Part shown: piece after piece, positions 8,143 through 16,126 of the stretch
How the letters are laid out: every line of letters begins with the position of its first letter
Numbering within the stretch: position 1 is the stretch's first letter
Virus record (IMG/VR): IMGVR_UViG_3300048929_000272
Location: 1-41,627 of that record
Origin: a virus
DNA length: 41,627 bases
Reading direction: 5' to 3' (one strand)
The notes under the pieces: model-generated
The model's input: only the letters and a program-made list of their open reading frames with translations
Databases searched by the model: none
What the model was told of the DNA's origin: nothing
Position numbers and translations under genes: made by a program

Positions 8143-8657
8143 CAGCAGCACGCCTCCATCACGATGCTCACAGTGGTTTTGCCGCCGATGCAGTTCGCGT
8201 CGGGGCCAACAGGTTCGTACAGGCCGACCGCCACAGGGCCGATCCGCAGGCTGTCGGGATCGTCGAAGGCGCAGCAGATCGCGGCCTCCATGGCCTTCCA
8301 GTCGGCATCCAGTTTCATCGCGGACTCGTCCCACTGGGCGGCGGTGATGATCTCGTCAGCGGCTGGGGTGGGAACGCACCGGTAGACGCCGAGCTCCAGC
8401 GTGAGGAGCCGTTCGGACATGAAGCATCCGGAGGCGGCCATGCGGTCCGTGGTGTCGCGGATCCCGGAGATGCTGGCGATCCGCACGTAGCCGAGGCCCG
8501 TGCAGCACTCGTCCGTCATCGTCGACGCAAGCGGGATGACCTGCTCGCCGGCCCGCAGCATCACCCGGTCCGACGGCACCGGGTACGGATGCGGGGCCTG
8601 CAACTGGGTGTTCAGGCAGCCGAGGAGGATCTGCGCGAGCTCCATCGCCTTCGTCAC
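8142..8657 (-). CDS. tail terminator / head-tail stopper-like protein
   Basis: A 171-residue protein starting with GTG at 8657, coupled (GTGA) to the adaptor gene. It has an N-terminal helix (MELAQILLGCL), then a beta-rich domain (LLTLELGVYRCVPTP) and a helix (AMKLDADWKAMEAAICCAF), ending in a strand with two cysteines. In actinophage genomes such proteins sit between the adaptor and the gp10-like connector and are called stopper or tail terminator. The exact assignment is by position. It is rich in cysteine (10 of 171, four pairs adjacent or close), unusual for a virion protein and shared with the adaptor upstream. Confidence 0.6.
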   Translation of the reverse strand: MTKAMELAQILLGCLNTQLQAPHPYPVPSDRVMLRAGEQVIPLASTMTDECCTGLGYVRIASISGIRDTTDRMAASGCFMSERLLTLELGVYRCVPTPAADEIITAAQWDESAMKLDADWKAMEAAICCAFDDPDSLRIGPVAVGLYEPVGPDANCIGGKTTVSIVMEACC

Positions 8658-9490
8658 GAGAACCGCCCCCGGTACGTGTCCACCGAGGCCACACGCGACC
8701 GCTGGGCGCGGCGAGCCGGGTTAATCGACCTGATCCACAGATCCACGTTCGGCAGGCCTGTCAGGCCTTCCTCGGCGACTGTGGTGGGGTCGACAACCTC
8801 GATGTCCACGCCGTTGCGAGACAGGGAAGCCATCTGCTGCGGCAGCGCGCAGTCGGCGCCCACACAGGCCTTCGCGATCTCGCAGGCGAACTCGCCAGCG
8901 GCGATCTGCCCGGCCACGGGAAGCGGCCGGCCCGGCTGGTAGGTGATGACGAACGAACCGATCTCACCGGCGTTGACGTTCATGTCCTGGCACTGCGGCC
9001 AGCACTCGCCGTCCACGCGCACCAGTCGCGGGATCCCACGCCACGAGTCCAGCCGGTAGGCCGCCGGGTTGAGCTCGATCCCGTCAATAGCGACCGAAGT
9101 GACCGAAGCGACGGATGTCGGGAACGGGGTCTCGCAGCTTGCTGCGCAGGTGCAGCCGCCGGTGCAGCCGCAGTTCCGCCACACGCCGGCGTCGACGTAC
9201 GGGATCATCCACGGGCCACCACCAGCGGCCACGCCGGGCGTTCCGACCGGCCACGTCATGTACCCGGAGCCGCCCGTGCACTTCGGGCCGCACGGCCGGT
9301 AGTTCACGGCGCACTGCGCGAACTGCCTTCCGGTGAGGCCGTCGAGGATCGCGACAGCAAGCGTCGTGGCCCGCTGCTGCACCTCCGGGTCGTACGTCGC
9401 CCAGTCCGGGCAGCACGTGGTGTCGATGGGCCACTGGCACGGGCCGGGCGGATCGGCCGTGGCGCCGACGCCGAAGTCGATAACGGGCAT
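8654..9490 (-). CDS. cysteine-rich head-to-tail adaptor
   Basis: A 278-residue protein starting MPVIDFGVG at ATG 9490. The N-terminal half follows the actinophage adaptor pattern: a Pro-Cys-Gln-Trp-Pro-Ile-Asp stretch, Cys-Cys-Pro-Asp-Trp, then a helix ending LDGLTGRQFAQCAVNYRPC. It contains 16 cysteines, including a Cys-Gly-Cys/Cys-Thr-Cys cluster at residues about 100-120, followed by beta-strands (SVASVTSVAIDGIEL). The C-terminal helix region (GQIAAGEFACEIAKAC) resembles the HK97 gp6-type helical adaptor core. Adaptors dock under the portal and receive the tail. The cysteines could bind metal or form disulfides; this is not known. Confidence 0.75.
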   Translation of the reverse strand: MPVIDFGVGATADPPGPCQWPIDTTCCPDWATYDPEVQQRATTLAVAILDGLTGRQFAQCAVNYRPCGPKCTGGSGYMTWPVGTPGVAAGGGPWMIPYVDAGVWRNCGCTGGCTCAASCETPFPTSVASVTSVAIDGIELNPAAYRLDSWRGIPRLVRVDGECWPQCQDMNVNAGEIGSFVITYQPGRPLPVAGQIAAGEFACEIAKACVGADCALPQQMASLSRNGVDIEVVDPTTVAEEGLTGLPNVDLWIRSINPARRAQRSRVASVDTYRGRFS

Positions 9491-9501
9491 GATCGTCGTC
9501 C

Positions 9502-10176
9502 CTAGGTGAGCTGCACAGAGATAGCGGGGGCAGTGTCCAAGCCAGCGGGGGTTCCGAACGTGGCAGGCAGGCTGCCGCTGATCCCGGTCTGGATGTAGCT
9601 GTTCAGGGCCCCGGTGATCGTCGGTGTCGTCTCGGAGACGATCGGGTCCCACGTGACCCTGGTGGTAAGGCCCAAGTTCACGACGCCGCCCTGCCGGCCG
9701 ATGACCAGGTAGTAGAGGACCGGCCGGACGGCTGTGGACAGTCCGGTGATCGAGCGGATTCCCGTCACGCCGGCGCCGACGGTGCCGTAGTCGGCGACGA
9801 GCGTCGTCGGGAGGATGCCGTCGGAGGCGTACAGGCCGAAGCGGAGGTTTCCGCCGACGAGTGCCAGGGTCACGTTGGCTGCGACTGCGGTGATGGTGCA
9901 GGTGCGTCCAGGCCAGAACGGCAGCGCGAACATCTGGTTGACCGGGACGTTCGCTGTTCCGGTGGCGCCGTACGCAGGCAGCCCGTGCCATGCCGTGGAG
10001 CGGATGACGGGCAGGTTGCCCTCCGGGCCGACGGTGAGCGGCTGCCCCGACTGGCCGTCGGAGGCCTGCACGCGGTCTCCGACGGAGTCGTACCAGACTT
10101 CCCCCTCCGCCGGGGCGCTGGGCGCTGTCGTACGGCCCAACAGGCGGAGGAGGTGGGCCATGCGGTTGCTGGTCAC
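9502..10176 (-). CDS. fibre-like virion protein
   Basis: A 224-residue protein starting with GTG at 10176 (GTGA overlap). An ATG at codon 6 is an alternative. The N-terminus has the Pro-x-x-Gly-Glu-x-Trp-Tyr-Asp segment (APAEGEVWYDSVGDRVQASD) found at the start of many phage fibre proteins. The rest is a beta-sandwich with FGLYASDGILPTT and YYLVIGRQGG, similar to the protein at 2427-3053. It lies between the tail-tube gene and the head-tail adaptor, an unusual place for a fibre. Possible roles are a head or tail decoration, or a host-contact fibre. Confidence 0.65.
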   Translation of the reverse strand: MTSNRMAHLLRLLGRTTAPSAPAEGEVWYDSVGDRVQASDGQSGQPLTVGPEGNLPVIRSTAWHGLPAYGATGTANVPVNQMFALPFWPGRTCTITAVAANVTLALVGGNLRFGLYASDGILPTTLVADYGTVGAGVTGIRSITGLSTAVRPVLYYLVIGRQGGVVNLGLTTRVTWDPIVSETTPTITGALNSYIQTGISGSLPATFGTPAGLDTAPAISVQLT

Positions 10177-10523
10177 GGGACCGGGATCACCAGGACGCGG
10201 TACGAGTTCAGCGCGGGCGCCAGGCCGAAGCCAACCTGCACAGTGTTGGTGTCGACGCGGCGCACATCGACCATGACGTTGTGGTTGGTGGCCTTCTCGA
10301 AGACCTGCACCATGACGTCGAGGGTCGCGAAGTTGTGGACGACGTTGTAGGTGAGGGCGGCTCCGTCGCCAACGTCCTGCGCGAAGCCCTGCGCGGCCAC
10401 GGCAGCGACGGCTGCGGTGAGCTGGTTGACGTTGACCCCGTCAGTTCCGGCAACGCCGGGGGCCATCTCGGTGTTCTTGAAGCCGTTCAGATCGATGTCG
10501 TTGAAGAACTGCACTCCGGGCAC
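10173..10523 (-). CDS. small fibre-like protein with 'VxHN' beta domain
   Basis: A 116-residue protein. The GTG at 10523 is chosen because a GGAGG site lies five bases upstream and inside the end of the previous gene. It starts VPGVQFFNDIDLNGFKN, has an Ala-rich helix (VNQLTAAVAAVAAQGF), then a domain (TYNVVHNFATLDVMVQV, ending LNSYRVLVIPVP). The domain matches in pattern the C-terminal 55 residues of the protein at 10526-10993 (WVIAHGLNSKPAVITL to VAGVAYLRR). The two share a His-Asn/Gly hairpin, a strand after it and an Arg-x-Leu end. The function is unknown; a trimeric appendage end domain is plausible. Confidence 0.65.
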   Translation of the reverse strand: MPGVQFFNDIDLNGFKNTEMAPGVAGTDGVNVNQLTAAVAAVAAQGFAQDVGDGAALTYNVVHNFATLDVMVQVFEKATNHNVMVDVRRVDTNTVQVGFGLAPALNSYRVLVIPVP

Positions 10524-10525
10524 GG

Positions 10526-10993
10526 CTACCTCCGCAGGTAGGCGACGCCCGCCACGGGGGCGCCGAAAGTGATGGTGAGGTTGTCGTCGTCCTGATACGC
10601 CACGTCGCCGAAAATGATCTCGTCTGCCGTGCCCAGGGTGATTACGGCAGGCTTCGAGTTCAGGCCGTGCGCGATCACCCACGTCGTGGCTGGGGCTGTC
10701 TGCTCCCATCGGAACGTGCTGGGCCAGACGTGCGTGAGGTTCGGGTCGAGGTCGACGATCACGTAGAACGCCTGACCGTTGACGTACACCCAATAGTCGC
10801 CGTTCTCCACGAAGAACGTCAGGAACCCGGACGCGTCCGTCGGGAGCGGGTTCGGCAGGGGAATCGTGCCTGCCTGGTCCTGGAACAGTGCCGCGTGGAT
10901 GTTGGAGAATCGGGGGAAGACGTGCGCCATCTGCCCGACGGCGAGCGACTCGTCGGCGAACCAGTACCGCTCAGAGTACGGAGCGAGAGACAT
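10526..10993 (-). CDS. small fibre-like virion protein
   Basis: A 155-residue protein starting at ATG 10993 after an intergenic hairpin. Residues 1-95 contain a small beta-barrel (VFPRFSNIHAALFQDQAG, then TDASGFLTFFVENGDYWVYV), the Thr-Asp-Ala-x-Gly plus Gly-Asp-Tyr-Trp-Val pattern of carbohydrate-binding-like phage fibre domains. The C-terminal domain (WVIAHGLNSKPAVITLG to the end) is the one shared with the next gene. It is the first of three small fibre-like genes following the major tail protein. Confidence 0.65.
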   Translation of the reverse strand: MSLAPYSERYWFADESLAVGQMAHVFPRFSNIHAALFQDQAGTIPLPNPLPTDASGFLTFFVENGDYWVYVNGQAFYVIVDLDPNLTHVWPSTFRWEQTAPATTWVIAHGLNSKPAVITLGTADEIIFGDVAYQDDDNLTITFGAPVAGVAYLRR

Positions 10994-11014
10994 GAGCGTC
11001 CCTTACCTCGGTAG

Positions 11015-11048
11015 GGGGTCCTGGTCGGGAGCCGTCGACCAGGACCCC
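11015..11048 (-). terminator. hairpin after major tail protein gene
   Basis: A perfect 13-bp inverted repeat (ggggtcctggtcg at 11015-11027, cgaccaggacccc at 11036-11048) with an eight-base loop, starting seven bases after the stop of the gene at 11056. It has no T run on the leftward side, but many actinomycete terminators lack one. It may lower expression of the fibre genes relative to the abundant tail-tube protein. Confidence 0.7.
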
Positions 11049-11055
11049 AGCCCAG

Positions 11056-11763
11056 TTACGGAACCGGCAGTACCGTCGCGCCACACACGGCCGTCGGCAG
11101 CGGCGCCGACGTCGTGACAGACCGCAGCACCTCCGTGTCACCGATCGGCGTCGTCAGCGCCGTCAGCGTTGCCGGCGTCACAGCATCCCGCAGCACGTCG
11201 TCGTACGGGCCGACACCCCAGTTGCCGCCCACCACCGCACGCGCCGTCCACGTGGCCGTGATGCCGTCGTTCTGCGCCGGCAGCCACTCGCCCCACTGGG
11301 CGTCCTTCACCCATGGCAGCAGCCAGTACTGGTACTTCGTGTTCCCGGCCGGGTCGCAGGACTGGCCGGCGATCCCGGACCAGATCTCCAGGCCGAAATT
11401 CGCGCTGCCCGTGAGGTCGGTGTCGATGGACCAGCCGACCATGTTCGGGGTGGGCGTGGCGTTGTCGAGGACGAGCGGGTCGCCGGTGATCAGGGAGATC
11501 ATCGTCGGGTCCCACGTGCACACGTTCAGCGAGATGTCGATCCAGCGGAGCGACACGGCCGACCGGTCGGAGATGCACTCGTCGCCGTTGGCGTTGAGGA
11601 TCGAGATCTCCTGGGCGTCGGCGTAGTTCGGGGTGAACGTTCCCGTGACCAGGGCCTCAGCGGTCAGCGTCGAGTTCGGGCCGTTGACGACCGTGCCGCA
11701 CTCGTTCAGCTTCGTGATGCGCATCCTCTTGCCGCGCGACAGCTTGACGCATTCGACAGACAT
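11056..11763 (-). CDS. major tail (tube) protein
   Basis: A 235-residue protein. The N-terminus matches the actinophage tube-protein pattern: RITKLNECGTVVNGP, then a segment ending ISILNANGDECISD and RWIDISLNVCTWDPTMISL. A conserved Leu-Pro-Trp (LLPWVKDAQWGEW) follows later. Tube proteins stack as hexamers around the tape measure. The ATG at 11763 overlaps the previous TAA by one base. It is followed by a strong hairpin, as often for an abundant virion protein. It is oddly placed: it precedes the adaptor and stopper genes instead of lying next to the tail chaperones. Confidence 0.8.
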   Translation of the reverse strand: MSVECVKLSRGKRMRITKLNECGTVVNGPNSTLTAEALVTGTFTPNYADAQEISILNANGDECISDRSAVSLRWIDISLNVCTWDPTMISLITGDPLVLDNATPTPNMVGWSIDTDLTGSANFGLEIWSGIAGQSCDPAGNTKYQYWLLPWVKDAQWGEWLPAQNDGITATWTARAVVGGNWGVGPYDDVLRDAVTPATLTALTTPIGDTEVLRSVTTSAPLPTAVCGATVLPVP

Positions 11764-11978
11764 TACTGCTCCTCCTTCTTCGCGCGGCGCCGCGGCCGAG
11801 GGGTCGGCTCGGGCACGTTGTTGTACCGGTCGGCGACGTACGGGGCGACGAGGAACTCGGTCCCGCCACGCTGGGTCTGTACGTCAGCCGGATCGTCAGC
11901 GACCGCCAGGAGGGCAATCGCGGTCTTCTGGGTCCTGCCGGGCTCCGGGATCACGGTCACCCAATCAGCACGGCTCAT
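11763..11978 (-). CDS. small hypothetical protein
   Basis: A 71-residue protein. It begins MSRADWVTVIPEPG, includes a Ala/Leu-rich stretch (KTAIALLAVADDPADVQTQ) and ends with a basic tail (RPRRRAKKEEQ). The ATG at 11978 overlaps the stop of the head protein gene (ATGA), and the stop overlaps the start of the tube gene, so it is translationally coupled on both sides. No family is recognised. Its position between head and tail genes suggests a small virion or assembly protein, without direct evidence. Confidence 0.65.
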   Translation of the reverse strand: MSRADWVTVIPEPGRTQKTAIALLAVADDPADVQTQRGGTEFLVAPYVADRYNNVPEPTPRPRRRAKKEEQ

Positions 11979-12841
11979 GCCGGGAGGCTCACTGTCGAGA
12001 CGCCCGGAGCAGCCAGCGGGATCTGCACGGCGACCACGTCACCGCACACCCACGTGTGCAGGTACACGGTCTCGGCGAGCGCCTTCCACTGGTTCGCCTG
12101 CCGGTCCAGCGTCTGGATGGGATCCGGCTGCCGGACTTCCGTGGCCAGGATGTAGGTCTGCGGCGTGATGAACGCCCACGTGAACCCAGTCGCGGGAGCT
12201 ACTCCGGCGGGCCCGGTTACTCCGTATCCGGCGCCGAACGACAGGGCCGTGCCGAGCGGCGTCCGGTAGGTGCCGGCTCCGCCAGCGCGGGTCATCATCT
12301 GCGCGTAGGCGAGCGCGGCGTAGGCGGCAGTGTTGACGTGCAGGACGCCCGCATAGCCGTGGAGGTCCCAGAACGCCTGCTCCGCAGCCGCTACGGCCGC
12401 CCCGGCCCCGGGAGCGCCGGGAACGATGGTGGTGGCGCCTGCGGTCGTGAGGGCCGGTACGCCAGTGATGCCACTGCCGGTCCACATGGTGCTCTCGACG
12501 GCATGCTGGGCACCGGCGTTGTACCGCTTCTGTACACGGCGCCGCGCGTCGTCGGCGGACGTGCCGACCGTGCCGCACTGGTACGAGGCGTACAGCCAGT
12601 ACGGGTTGGCCTCAACGAACTCGACCCCCGTGTCATCGAACACCTTCTCGGCGTGCGGTGGGGCACAGGTGGGGTCGTACGTGAGGACGCCGACGCCGCA
12701 GTCCTCCGGATAGAACTGGACCCCGGAAGCCACATACCTGGGGTCGAGCTGCCCGCGTACAGCTGCATCGAACACGCCGTACCGGCGGCTGCCCGGTGCC
12801 GGGGTGGGGATCTCCGCTCCGCTCGGGATGATCACTGCCAT
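11975..12841 (-). CDS. virion structural protein (probable head protein)
   Basis: A 288-residue protein of unrecognised family. The ATG at 12841 is preceded by a full ribosome site, AAGGGAGGTGA, which rules out the longer TTG start. It begins MAVIIPSGAEIPTPAPGSRRYGVFD and contains helix and strand mixtures, with a helical segment (SADDARRRVQKRYNAGAQHA) and a Gly/Ala-rich loop (TTIVPGAPGAGAAVAAAEQ). The segment resembles the spine helix and loop region of HK97-fold proteins, but this is weak. It is the first gene after the capsid gene terminator. A second head protein, an accessory capsid subunit or a decoration protein are all possible. Confidence 0.6.
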   Translation of the reverse strand: MAVIIPSGAEIPTPAPGSRRYGVFDAAVRGQLDPRYVASGVQFYPEDCGVGVLTYDPTCAPPHAEKVFDDTGVEFVEANPYWLYASYQCGTVGTSADDARRRVQKRYNAGAQHAVESTMWTGSGITGVPALTTAGATTIVPGAPGAGAAVAAAEQAFWDLHGYAGVLHVNTAAYAALAYAQMMTRAGGAGTYRTPLGTALSFGAGYGVTGPAGVAPATGFTWAFITPQTYILATEVRQPDPIQTLDRQANQWKALAETVYLHTWVCGDVVAVQIPLAAPGVSTVSLPA

Positions 12842-12864
12842 GTCGTCACCTCCCTTCAATCAAA

Positions 12865-12901
12865 GGGCCGCCCGCCCGGACGACGGTTGAGCGGGCGGCC
12901 C
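12865..12901 (-). terminator. terminator after major capsid gene
   Basis: An 11-bp perfect inverted repeat (gggccgcccgc at 12865-12875, gcgggcggccc at 12891-12901), 15 bases of loop, followed on the leftward strand by TTTGATTG. It lies between the capsid stop and the ribosome site of the next gene. The capsid gene is thus followed by a probable partial terminator. Confidence 0.8.
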
Positions 12902-12916
12902 GGATCACGGGGTAGG

Positions 12917-14677
12917 TCACGCAGCCGGGACGGCGCACGACGTGTACTCCTGGCGCGCGGTCACACCGGACGGGCAGGCCTGGGCGGTGTACATCTTGAC
13001 CTCGCCGCACGGGTAGATGGGCGCGTAGCCCTCCTCCGTGAAGAGGGCCGTGAAGAGGTTCTGCTTCAGGTTCGTGGAGTCGTACACGTTGGTGAGCGTG
13101 ACGACGTCCTCGCGGAGCAGCACGATCGCGCCGGCCGGGTAGATCAGGAAGTTCACCGTGGACGGAAGGGCCTGGATCGGCGTGATCGGGGCGGTGATGT
13201 CACCGGGGCCCGTCGCAAGGCCGGACTGCGCGTCCTGCCAGTCACGGACGAACTGCGGGCGGATGTTCCGGACCGAGAACCAACGGGCGATCTCCGCCGT
13301 GGTCGCGGCCGCGAACGGGTCCGTGTGGTAGCCGTTCCGGCGCGAGATATCCGCACGCCACTGCGCGACGATCCACTGCGGCAGCACGATCTCCAGGACC
13401 CGGTTGAAGCCCATCCGCTCGCGGTACCGCATGTCGATCGCGGCGATGTCGACGGCCGCGAGGATCGACGCGACGGCCGACGTGTCCGGCGAGAAACCGG
13501 AAGCCGCGGCGCCCTGGCCGGGGATCACGACGGCCGCACCGGCCTGGGTGACGATCTGGGAGATGATGTCGCGGTTGATCTCCACCTCGTGCTTGAGGAG
13601 GAGGCCGTCGACGAGGTTGGACACGTTCTCCGGATAGCCGACGTCCTGGAGGAAGCTTCCGGTGATGCAGGTGGCGGCCACGTCCATGCGCCGCTCGGTG
13701 AACGTCGGGCACGGCAGCTCGGTGCAGTTCTTCGGGGTGTCCGCGATGACCTGCGCCTCGGTCAGCTTCGTGAAGCTGGTGAGGCCGGCGTCCATGATCT
13801 GGCGCCACAGGTAGTCCTTCGAGTACTGCACACCACCGCGAGGGGCGCCCATGGTGGGCAGGTCGATGAACCCGTCCCGCTCCCACAGGGAGCACAGGTC
13901 GTAGCGGATCTCCGACGGGGCGCACCAGCCAGCCGCAGCGGTGAGGCTGTTGGACTGGGTGACGCTGTTCTCCCAGGCCTTCATGAGGCTGCCGCCGTCG
14001 AGGCGCCGGGGGTCGCGGACTTCCTTGATGAGGCGGGCGTCGGTGTTGCGGTCGCCGGTGATGCGGTGCTCGCGCTCGCGGACGAACTGGCCGAGGGCGC
14101 GGTCGGCCTTAACGCCGGGGCTACCGGGGCGGGCGGTTCCGAACTGGCGGAACAGCTTCTGGCTGGCCTCGGTGAGGGCGTGGGAGTCGGTGTCCTCGCC
14201 GACGTTCTTGCCCATGACGCCAGCGGCGTCGGAGCTGAAGCGGAGGTACACCTTGTCGCGCCGGGGCTCGGCGGTCGGGGGCGTCTGGGGCATCACGGTC
14301 TGGGCGGCCATCTGGGAGACGGACGGGACCTGTGCGGGCGGCGTCTCCACGACGGGCTCCTCGGCCGGGGTCTCGACGGCTGGGGCCGGGATGACCTGTG
14401 CCGGGATGGTGAGCTCGGGCGCGTTGGAGAACGCGTCGCGGGCGGCCTGCGTGGCTTCGGCGCGGGTCTTCCGCTCGGCGATCGCGGCGGACAGCTCCTG
14501 GAGCTGCGTGGCGAGGCCGGAGAGCTCGTTCGGGTCGGCGTCCGTCTGGGCGGACAGCTCGGCTCCGGCAGTGCGGACGCGCCCGTACTCGGCGAGCAGC
14601 TGCTCGTCGGTGGCGTTGGTGATGTCGAAGGAGGCCGGCTCGTTGGGCTCGGGGGTCTCCGGGGTCTGCTCTGCCAT
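12917..14677 (-). CDS. major capsid protein with N-terminal scaffold-like domain
   Basis: A 586-residue HK97-fold capsid protein. Residues 1-130 are acidic and Ala/Pro/Glu-rich (MAEQTPETPEPNEPASFDI, ATQLQELSAAIAERKTRAE) with a helix, like the delta/scaffold domain that the prohead protease removes. Residues about 130-586 hold the capsid domain, with a mature N-arm region (RDKVYLRFSSDAAGVM), an E-loop/spine region and the domain end PCGEVKMYTAQACPSG. A strong GAAGGAGA site precedes ATG 14677. The gene order protease, small CxCG protein, capsid is usual in actinophages. Its length is greater than HK97 gp5 (385) because of the added N-terminal section. Confidence 0.9.
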   Translation of the reverse strand: MAEQTPETPEPNEPASFDITNATDEQLLAEYGRVRTAGAELSAQTDADPNELSGLATQLQELSAAIAERKTRAEATQAARDAFSNAPELTIPAQVIPAPAVETPAEEPVVETPPAQVPSVSQMAAQTVMPQTPPTAEPRRDKVYLRFSSDAAGVMGKNVGEDTDSHALTEASQKLFRQFGTARPGSPGVKADRALGQFVREREHRITGDRNTDARLIKEVRDPRRLDGGSLMKAWENSVTQSNSLTAAAGWCAPSEIRYDLCSLWERDGFIDLPTMGAPRGGVQYSKDYLWRQIMDAGLTSFTKLTEAQVIADTPKNCTELPCPTFTERRMDVAATCITGSFLQDVGYPENVSNLVDGLLLKHEVEINRDIISQIVTQAGAAVVIPGQGAAASGFSPDTSAVASILAAVDIAAIDMRYRERMGFNRVLEIVLPQWIVAQWRADISRRNGYHTDPFAAATTAEIARWFSVRNIRPQFVRDWQDAQSGLATGPGDITAPITPIQALPSTVNFLIYPAGAIVLLREDVVTLTNVYDSTNLKQNLFTALFTEEGYAPIYPCGEVKMYTAQACPSGVTARQEYTSCAVPAA

Positions 14678-14770
14678 GGCGGGTCTCCTTCCGGTCGGCA
14701 GAACGACAACAACTCGTCTGCGTCGACCGGCCCACCGCCAGCGTCGAAGCTGTGGTCAGGGTACCGCGAA

Positions 14771-14796
14771 CCGGGCGCCTTGTAATAGGCGCCCGG
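14771..14796 (-). terminator. hairpin before capsid gene
   Basis: A perfect 10-bp inverted repeat (ccgggcgcct, aggcgcccgg) with a six-base loop. It lies 13 bases after the stop of the small gene at 14809 and 94 bases before the capsid start. It may separate the packaging/protease transcript from the capsid gene. No clear promoter was found in the space that follows. Confidence 0.65.
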
Positions 14797-14808
14797 CTGC
14801 TCGGTGTG

Positions 14809-14979
14809 TTACGCCTTGCGGGCGACAGCCTGGTAGGTGCCGCCCTTCGGGGACTTGGCGAGAAGCTGCCGGACCTTCACCAGGCCGCCGTCCTCATGGG
14901 TGACGAAGTCCTCGCCGCCACCCCGATAGGTGACCTTGTAGTCGGTCAGGGTCTTCGCACCACCGCAGTTGCATCCCAT
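14809..14979 (-). CDS. small CxCG-containing protein of capsid module
   Basis: A 56-residue protein starting MGCNCGGAKTLTDYKVTY at ATG 14979, one base after the protease stop. The Cys-Asn-Cys-Gly start followed by strand segments (GGGEDFVTHEDGGLVKVRQ) is seen in a small protein found next to capsid genes in many actinophages; its role is unknown. Possibilities are a capsid-associated factor or a metal-binding accessory. It ends with a basic tail (TYQAVARKA). Confidence 0.75.
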   Translation of the reverse strand: MGCNCGGAKTLTDYKVTYRGGGEDFVTHEDGGLVKVRQLLAKSPKGGTYQAVARKA

Positions 14980-14980
14980 G

Positions 14981-16126
14981 TCAGTCCTCCGTCGTCGCTG
15001 CGGCCCACGCCCACCGGGCACGAGCCAGATCACCATCCGGAACCGTCAGTACGAACGACTCCGACGTCTTCGCCTCCTCCAGGCTCCCGGCTACGGGCGT
15101 GATGCCGAACGAGCCGATCAGGGCCCGCTGAGCGCCCGCCGCGAAGTGCACCCGCGCACGCGGCACCGGGAACCCGGGCGTGTTCACGCTGCACACGCCG
15201 ATCAGCTCCAGCGCGCCGCCCACACGTCGCCAGTCGCCGGAGACGGGCGACGACCGGAACACGTCCAGGGCCTCCGGTGTGGCGCCGGGGAGCAGCCAGC
15301 CGGCGACCCAGATGCCGTGCTCGTCCTCGCCTGCGACGACGCGGGCGACGGCTGCGCTGGGGTCGTCGTAGTGCTCCTGCGCGGCGCGGAAGGCGAGTTG
15401 GGCGTCGGCGTGCCGGGGTCCGGCTACGAGCGTCCCTACGGGCAGTACGGAGCCGTCCTGGGTGCGCTGCTCGGCCACGTGGAAGTACGTGTAGCCCGTG
15501 GGCGACGACGGCGGGGTGACGCAGCCGGGCATCCCGACGTGGCAGGTCGACCAGCCTGCGATGTGCCCGAAGACGCGGCCCGTGTCGGTGATGGTGAGCG
15601 GGGTGAGCTGGTCGACGTCCGGCCGCTGGAACCAGTCGGCCGGGGGCAGCTGTTCGGGCGCGGCCGATGCCCACATGGCGTCCATGAGGGCAGGTTCCGG
15701 CGCGCCTACAGGTTCGGCGGGGAGCGGGTCGAGGGTGATGGACACGTCCGCGAATGCCGGGATGCTGACCAGCGTCGCGCCCGCGATCCGCCACTGCGTG
15801 ATGATCAGCCGCTCGGCATCGTCCATCACGTACTCGATGTCGTCGAGGTCCACCGACGGGCCGACGACTCCGGCCTCCAGCTGCTCGGTGACCGAGTACG
15901 GGATGTCCTCCAGCATGCTGCCGGTGGCGGTGACCATGCCGTCCGCGATCCGCAGCGTCTCGATCCGCCCGACGACGCGGGAGCCGCCGTGGCCGTCGTC
16001 GGACAGCTCCTGCCACATCAGCGGCAACGGCAGGTCGCGGGACGAGCCGCCTGCCGGGTCGATGATGCGGCCGTCACCGGTGGGCACACCCAGCCGGGCC
16101 AGCACCGCACTCCATGTCCTAGCCAT
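14981..16126 (-). CDS. capsid maturation protease
   Basis: A 381-residue protein of the actinophage protease type. The N-terminal region (MWQELSDDGHGGSRVVGRIE, then a section with EAGVVGPSVDLDDIEY) resembles the beta-core of prohead proteases. The central part carries HVGMPGCVTPP and the typical segment VGTLVAGPRHADAQLAFRAA. The last 150 residues hold the GIWVAGWLLPG and GDWRRVGGALELIGVCSVN motifs. This protease cleaves the capsid scaffold domain. The usual catalytic serine or histidine could not be fixed by eye. Its start (ATG 16126) overlaps the small gene before it by eight bases. Confidence 0.8.
   Translation of the reverse strand: MARTWSAVLARLGVPTGDGRIIDPAGGSSRDLPLPLMWQELSDDGHGGSRVVGRIETLRIADGMVTATGSMLEDIPYSVTEQLEAGVVGPSVDLDDIEYVMDDAERLIITQWRIAGATLVSIPAFADVSITLDPLPAEPVGAPEPALMDAMWASAAPEQLPPADWFQRPDVDQLTPLTITDTGRVFGHIAGWSTCHVGMPGCVTPPSSPTGYTYFHVAEQRTQDGSVLPVGTLVAGPRHADAQLAFRAAQEHYDDPSAAVARVVAGEDEHGIWVAGWLLPGATPEALDVFRSSPVSGDWRRVGGALELIGVCSVNTPGFPVPRARVHFAAGAQRALIGSFGITPVAGSLEEAKTSESFVLTVPDGDLARARWAWAAATTED

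Noticed and set aside
6918-8942. 674-codon rightward open frame
   Set aside because: It lies opposite the gp10-like, terminator-like and chaperone-like genes, has no plausible product, and reflects codon-position GC bias.
11633-14785. 1050-codon rightward open frame opposite the capsid and tail genes
   Set aside because: It is a shadow of high-GC leftward genes: Arg/Gly-rich with no domain, while the opposite strand codes for recognised capsid and tube proteins with good ribosome sites.
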